Origin: JBKPCD01 sp046727175
GTDB taxonomy: Bacteria; Acidobacteriota; Vicinamibacteria; Vicinamibacterales; 2-12-FULL-66-21
DNA: 56,856 nt
Direction: 5' to 3'
Assembly (NCBI GenBank): GCA_046727175.1
Contig: JBKPCD010000072.1
Location: 1-56,856 of the forward strand
A program made the position numbers and the translations under genes. Below the pieces are notes generated by a model. The model worked only from the letters and a program-made list of their open reading frames with translations, was not told the DNA's origin and searched no databases. Positions 52,781-56,856 of the stretch are shown piece after piece (the first letter of the stretch is position 1; the number at the start of each line of letters is the position of its first letter).

Positions 52781-55288
52781 ATGTGGAACGATTGTGCGTA
52801 CGCAATTCGACTGCTCGGGAAGAGCCCGGGGTTCACGGCAGCTGTCGTGTTGTCGCTCGGGTTGGGAATCGGGGCAAACACGGCCATCTTCACGTTGATG
52901 GACGCGGTCATGTGGCGAATGCTGCCCATTGAGGATCCGCAGCACCTGCTGGTCATCGCGCGACAACAGGGTGAGGACGTCGGGACCGGGTTCAACTACA
53001 ACGATTTCAAGCTGCTCCGCGAGAGCACGATGGCGCGTATCGCCGGATACACGTCAGCCCCGATCAACATCAGCGTCGATGGTCCACCCGAACCGAGCAT
53101 TGAGGGCCAACTCGTGTCTGGCGATTATTTCTCGCTGCTTGGCGTGACTCCGATCATCGGCCGGGCAATTGGGCCCGAGGATGACCGCGTACCGAACGGA
53201 CACCCGGTTGCGATGCTCAGCTACGGCTACTGGCAGCGGCGATTCGCCGGTGATCCGCGCGTGCTCGGCCGCACCGTCCGGCTCTCGGCGATGCCGTTCA
53301 CCATCATCGGCGTCACGCCGCCCGAGTTCTTCGGGGTGAAGGTCGGGACGGCTCCCGACATCTTCATGCCGATCATGATGCAACCGACCGTCATGCCGGC
53401 GTTCGAGAACCTGCTGGAAAACCCGATCGTGAACCGCAGCTGGGTTGAAGCAATCGCGCGGACGAATCCGGGTTTCAGCGCGGATCAGGCGGCAGCGGCG
53501 ATGGACGCTGCGTTGCGAGCGGCGCAGCCGCCGCAAATGCGTGATCCGAAGGGAGGTCCTCAAGGTCCGCCGGTGCGACTCGTGCTCACTCCCGCAACGG
53601 CATTATCCGATCTGCGCCGTCAGTTCTCCCGACCCCTCGCGATCCTGCTCGCCATGGTTGGCGTCGTGCTGCTGACGGCGTGCGCCAACACCGCGAACCT
53701 GCTCCTGGCGCGCGCAGCCGCTCGCCGGCCCGAGTTCGCGATGCGTCTGGCTCTGGGCGCGCGTCGCCCGCGACTGATTCGCCAGCTGCTCGTCGAAAGC
53801 ATCGTCCTGGCCGCGATTGGAGGCGTGTTCGGCCTGCTCGTGGCGCGATGGACGACGCAACTCCTCGTGGCTTATATGTCGTGGGGGCGGACCGCGATCG
53901 CGCTGGACCTCGCGCCCAATGTCCGAATCCTGTCGTTCACCGTGGCAGTCTCCATCGCGACGGGCATTCTCTTCGGTCTTGCACCAGCGTGGCGCGCAAC
54001 CCGGGTTGATCTGACGTCAGCGTTGAAGGGCGTACGCACCGCGCTCACGCGCGGGCTGAGACCGGGCCGGTTACTGTCGATCGCTCAACTCGCGCTGTCA
54101 CTGTTGTTGCTCGTTGGTGCAGGACTGTTCGTGCGGAGCCTCCAGAAACTCAACGGCGACGAAACGGCCGCCTTGCGTCAGAGCGTGCTGATTCTGCGGG
54201 TGGAGCCGAAGGGCAGCGATCAAAGAAGTATTCCGGGAACGACCGAGCGGCTGGATCGGACCTACCGCGAACTGATCCGGAGAGCCCAGGAGACTCCGAA
54301 CGTACGCCTCGCCAGCATGGCGAACGGCACACCCACGCAGCCGACCTCCACCGCCGGCGCGCCCGTGCGTCTTGCGTCGGGCGAACAGGTTCGAATCCCG
54401 ATGCTGATGGTCTATCCGAATTACTTCGCGACGATCGGCACGCCATTCGTCAGCGGTCGTGACTTCGGTACGTCAGACCTCACGGAAACCTCGCCTGGCG
54501 TGTGCATCGTCAACGAGGCGTTCGTCCGGCAGGTCTTTCCCGCGGGCGAGAATCCACTTGGCAAGCCGTGCTACACGGGGCGCCGCGCTCGTCTGCTCAG
54601 TTTCCAGAACAATCCCCCCCCGCCTACGGAGCCATTCACGATCGTCGGAGTCGTGAAGGATTCACGTTACAGCAACCCGCGTGGAGAGCTTCCGTCGCTC
54701 ATTTACAGGACGTTCCTGCAGACCAGTACTGGTCGAGGACAAATGGTGCTGCACGTGCGCGTCACCGGGAACCCGAGTGAAGTCGTCCAGCGTATCCGCG
54801 AGCAGGTCGCATCCGTCGATCCCTCGATGCCGATGTTCGACGTCCATAGTCTCGAAGAAGAAATGGGTGCCGCGCTGGTCCAGCAGCGGTTGATCGCGTT
54901 GCTCTCGAGCCTGTTCGGCGGCCTTGCGCTGCTCCTCGCATGCGTGGGCCTCTACGGGCTGCTCGCTTTCGCGATGGTTCAGCGGACCAGCGAGATGGCC
55001 GTACGCATGGCGCTCGGCGCCCGGCGCTCCGACGTCGTGTGGTTGGTCGTACGCGAGGCGTGGCTGCTGGTCGGGATCGGAATTCTCGTCGGCGTGCCAG
55101 CCGCATTGGCTGTGGCACGCATCGCCTCGAGCCAGATTTCAGGGCTGCTGTTCGGCCTGGAGGCTACCGATCCGATGATCATCGGCGCCGCGACCAGCGC
55201 ACTGATCGTGGTAGCGACGTTCGCGGCGTACCTGCCCGCGCGCCGCGCGTCGCGCGTCGATCCCATGGTCGCGCTTCGCGCGGAATGA
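52781..55288 (+). CDS. ADOP family MacB-like permease
   Basis: An 835-residue protein of the same layout as its divergent neighbour. First helix: FTAAVVLSLGLGIGANTAIFTLMDAVMWRMLPI. First bundle near 280-415 (VVLLTACANTANLLLARAAARRPEFAMRLALGARRPRL). Second bundle near 710-835 (LLACVGLYGLLAFAMVQRTSEMAVRMALGARRSDVVW; RRASRVDPMVALRAE). The two proteins end with the same VDPMVALRAE but their periplasmic domains differ strongly, so they are not a recent tandem duplication. Confidence 0.93.
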   Translation: MWNDCAYAIRLLGKSPGFTAAVVLSLGLGIGANTAIFTLMDAVMWRMLPIEDPQHLLVIARQQGEDVGTGFNYNDFKLLRESTMARIAGYTSAPINISVDGPPEPSIEGQLVSGDYFSLLGVTPIIGRAIGPEDDRVPNGHPVAMLSYGYWQRRFAGDPRVLGRTVRLSAMPFTIIGVTPPEFFGVKVGTAPDIFMPIMMQPTVMPAFENLLENPIVNRSWVEAIARTNPGFSADQAAAAMDAALRAAQPPQMRDPKGGPQGPPVRLVLTPATALSDLRRQFSRPLAILLAMVGVVLLTACANTANLLLARAAARRPEFAMRLALGARRPRLIRQLLVESIVLAAIGGVFGLLVARWTTQLLVAYMSWGRTAIALDLAPNVRILSFTVAVSIATGILFGLAPAWRATRVDLTSALKGVRTALTRGLRPGRLLSIAQLALSLLLLVGAGLFVRSLQKLNGDETAALRQSVLILRVEPKGSDQRSIPGTTERLDRTYRELIRRAQETPNVRLASMANGTPTQPTSTAGAPVRLASGEQVRIPMLMVYPNYFATIGTPFVSGRDFGTSDLTETSPGVCIVNEAFVRQVFPAGENPLGKPCYTGRRARLLSFQNNPPPPTEPFTIVGVVKDSRYSNPRGELPSLIYRTFLQTSTGRGQMVLHVRVTGNPSEVVQRIREQVASVDPSMPMFDVHSLEEEMGAALVQQRLIALLSSLFGGLALLLACVGLYGLLAFAMVQRTSEMAVRMALGARRSDVVWLVVREAWLLVGIGILVGVPAALAVARIASSQISGLLFGLEATDPMIIGAATSALIVVATFAAYLPARRASRVDPMVALRAE

Positions 55289-55306
55289 ATGAATCCCTCA
55301 TCACTA

Positions 55307-55406
55307 ATCCCTCATCGTGAATCGGACAATCCTTGAATCCAGCATCAGCGGGCTCACTGAACCGACGATTCGGTGATCCGACGATTGGGGATTCACGATC
55401 AGGGAT
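55307..55406. repeat. AATCCCTCATC tandem repeat with inverted copy
   Basis: ATCCCTCATCGTGAATC (55307-55323) is complementary to GATTCACGATCAGGGAT (55390-55406) at 16 of 17 positions. Further AATCCCTCATC and GATCAGGGATCAGGGATC units flank it. It lies between the converging ADOP and DUF1684 genes. Confidence 0.6.
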
Positions 55407-55420
55407 CAGGGATCATGGAT

Positions 55421-56347
55421 TCAGTGTTTTCCGTAGGCCTTTTCCCCGGCAAGGATCTTGACAGGCAGGTTGTTTTCGCGCAGCGGGATCGGGCACGTCG
55501 TGTAGGGGTTGAACGCGCACGGCGGGTTGTACGCCTCGTTGAAATCCAGCACAGTCGTTCCGTCGTCCAGCAGATCCGAATACAGGAACCGCGCGGCTTC
55601 GTACGTTTCACGCCCGCTCGATGCGTCCTTGAAGACGATATAGAAGCGCTTCGGCCTGGTGGTGAACGGTCGCAAGCGAAATGTCTGCCCCAGCAGGGTG
55701 AATTCGACCACACCCTCGGTGTTGTACTCGTCGAGATCGCCAAACGTGTTAATGACTTTCAGCCGTTGCGGTTGTGCGTCCCTGATGAATCGCGCGACCA
55801 CGCGGTATTGCAGGTCGATGGGGAACCACGAGAAGCCGAGGAATCCCTTTGCCTGAGGACCGTTCGGATCGCGCACCCGGATCGCCCTCTTGTCCCCGCT
55901 GACGTGAACGACCAGTCGGATGTCGCCCACGACCAGTTCATCCGACCCGCGTGCCGAATCGTCGTGCAGGTCGATCGCCGCGGTAACCGGCGCGTCCTTG
56001 AGCAGGACGTGGGCCCCCGGAGCAGGCTCGAAGCGAACGCGTCCCTGCTCGAGGACGAAAACGCCCAGCGTTGCGGGCGCCGAGGCGGACAATACGATGT
56101 CGTTGTTCTGGGCACTTCCAGCGCTGTTGGCGCCCGGCTTCAGGGGGTGCAGGCCGGCAATCGTGGCCCAATCGCGTCTGTAATCCGCTTCGTGTTTCGC
56201 GCGCCACTTCTCGATGGCCTCGATGGTCGAGTCAGCAGATGGCTGCGCCGAACTCGATTCCTGCGGCGTTCTCCCGCCGCATGCAGGCCCGAGAATCACC
56301 ACAGTAACTGTCGCAGCGATCGCGCGAAGTCGTTGACCTCGAGTCAT
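55421..56347 (-). CDS. DUF1684 lipoprotein
   Basis: A 308-residue protein with a lipoprotein-type signal (ATVTVVILGPACGG). The DUF1684 core is EKWRAKHEADYRRDWATIAGLHPLKPGANSAG, LGFSWFPIDLQYRVVARF, FRLRPFTTRPKRFYIVFKDASSGRETYEAARFLYSDL and LDFNEAYNPPCAFNPYTTCPIPLRENNLPVKILAGEKAY, all characteristic. The family's activity is unknown. Length is typical. Confidence 0.95.
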   Translation of the reverse strand: MTRGQRLRAIAATVTVVILGPACGGRTPQESSSAQPSADSTIEAIEKWRAKHEADYRRDWATIAGLHPLKPGANSAGSAQNNDIVLSASAPATLGVFVLEQGRVRFEPAPGAHVLLKDAPVTAAIDLHDDSARGSDELVVGDIRLVVHVSGDKRAIRVRDPNGPQAKGFLGFSWFPIDLQYRVVARFIRDAQPQRLKVINTFGDLDEYNTEGVVEFTLLGQTFRLRPFTTRPKRFYIVFKDASSGRETYEAARFLYSDLLDDGTTVLDFNEAYNPPCAFNPYTTCPIPLRENNLPVKILAGEKAYGKH

Positions 56348-56446
56348 TCCTTCCAGATCGTATGCGGGAGAGCGTGGCAGTCAACTCCCTTCGGCGTTCC
56401 CCGCCTTACGTCCACAGTATGATCACAACTAAATCACGAGAAAAGA

Positions 56447-56856
56447 ATGGAAGTGCTCAGGAGCATTCACCGTGTCATGGTGCTTGGCTGCGCTGTGGTC
56501 GCCGGTTCAGCTGCCGTCCAAGGGCCGGCTACCGCGCCACGCGCAGGTTCCGACGCGATTGCGATTCCATTTGAGACGTACACGCTGCCGAACGGGCTGA
56601 CCGTGATCCTTTCAACGGATCGCACGACGCCCACTGTTGCCGTGGATGTCTGGTATCACGTCGGGTCGAAGAACGAGGCGCCGGGACGAACCGGTTTTGC
56701 GCATCTCTTCGAGCACGTCATGTTCACCGGTTCAGGACACGTTCCGTATGGCCTCCATGACAAGCTGACGGAAGGCGTCGGCGGCTCGAACAACGGGACG
56801 ACGTCGAACGATCGCACGACGTATTACGAGACCATCCCGTCGAATTATCTCGAATC
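56447..56856 (+). CDS. M16 family zinc metalloprotease (5' part)
   Basis: The frame runs off the window; 136 residues are visible. A signal-like segment (VMVLGCAVVAGSAAVQGPATA) is followed by the insulinase/pitrilysin start: YTLPNGLTVILSTDRTTPTVAVDVWYHVGSKNEAPGRTGFAHLFEHVMFTGS, with the inverted zinc motif HLFEH (His86, Glu89, His90) and then GGSNNGTTSNDRTTYYETIPSNYL. Such proteases are periplasmic and often encoded as active/inactive pairs; the second member would lie beyond the window. Start ATG at 56447 has a weak GAGAAAAG ribosome site. Confidence 0.93.
   Translation, partial: MEVLRSIHRVMVLGCAVVAGSAAVQGPATAPRAGSDAIAIPFETYTLPNGLTVILSTDRTTPTVAVDVWYHVGSKNEAPGRTGFAHLFEHVMFTGSGHVPYGLHDKLTEGVGGSNNGTTSNDRTTYYETIPSNYLE

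Noticed and set aside
1663..55420. Tandem/inverted repeats as a CRISPR array or insertion-sequence ends
   Set aside because: Units are too short, lack unique spacers, differ between sites, and no Cas or transposase gene is present.

Overview
The window is a GC-rich stretch of bacterial chromosome that most resembles Acidobacteriota, probably class Vicinamibacteria (subdivision 6). This is an inference from gene content: three full-length ADOP-type (MacB-like) permeases plus two decayed ones, a winged-helix/TolB-propeller one-component regulator, a large TonB-type outer-membrane receptor, DUF1684 and DUF2277 proteins, and many exported enzymes. I see no rRNA, tRNA, CRISPR array, transposase or phage gene.

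Layout. 1-1662: end of a TonB-type receptor. 1705-8789 (minus): a tightly packed four-gene operon encoding a TIR-domain protein, a STAND NTPase with WD40 repeats, a small exported peptide ending in eight W-x-N triplets, and a GrrM-type radical SAM/SPASM cyclophane maturase. A divergent FHA-GAF-sigma54 activator follows (9132-11006). Between them lie a good sigma54-type promoter facing the operon, a 9-bp inverted repeat about 150 bp upstream of its predicted start, and a sigma70-type promoter for the activator. This is the most interesting locus: a signalling or conflict module (TIR/STAND) wired to a RiPP and apparently under dedicated sigma54 control.

11099-13815: ECF sigma factor, a possible anti-sigma membrane protein and a bactofilin-like membrane protein. 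14253-19016: pterin carbinolamine dehydratase, a nicotinate phosphoribosyltransferase-nicotinamidase fusion, a basic DUF6496 protein, a YbhB-like protein, a phosphoribosyltransferase and small genes. 19015-24987: ADOP fragment and intact ADOP permease, a Phd/VapC toxin-antitoxin pair with a palindromic operator, an exported sugar isomerase-like protein, and a rhomboid-fold protein lacking its catalytic residues. 25252-31294: gltBD glutamate synthase. 31500-33048: exported molybdopterin oxidoreductase with its cytochrome b. 33884-39909: two exported enolase-superfamily enzymes and a large exported putative glycoside hydrolase, probably a sugar-acid catabolic set. 39938-45022: exported methyltransferase, HEAT protein, lipase maturation factor-like protein, FAD oxidoreductase and an NTF2-like protein. 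45114-49973: ADOP pseudogene, carboxylesterase, frameshifted lipoprotein and winged-helix/TolB regulator. 50230-55288: two divergent ADOP permeases. 55421-56856: DUF1684 lipoprotein and the start of an M16 peptidase.

A recurring non-coding theme is a set of intergenic hairpins, each built from short direct repeats followed by their inverted copy. The motif differs at every site but the architecture is the same, and most sit at ends of genes, often between converging ones.
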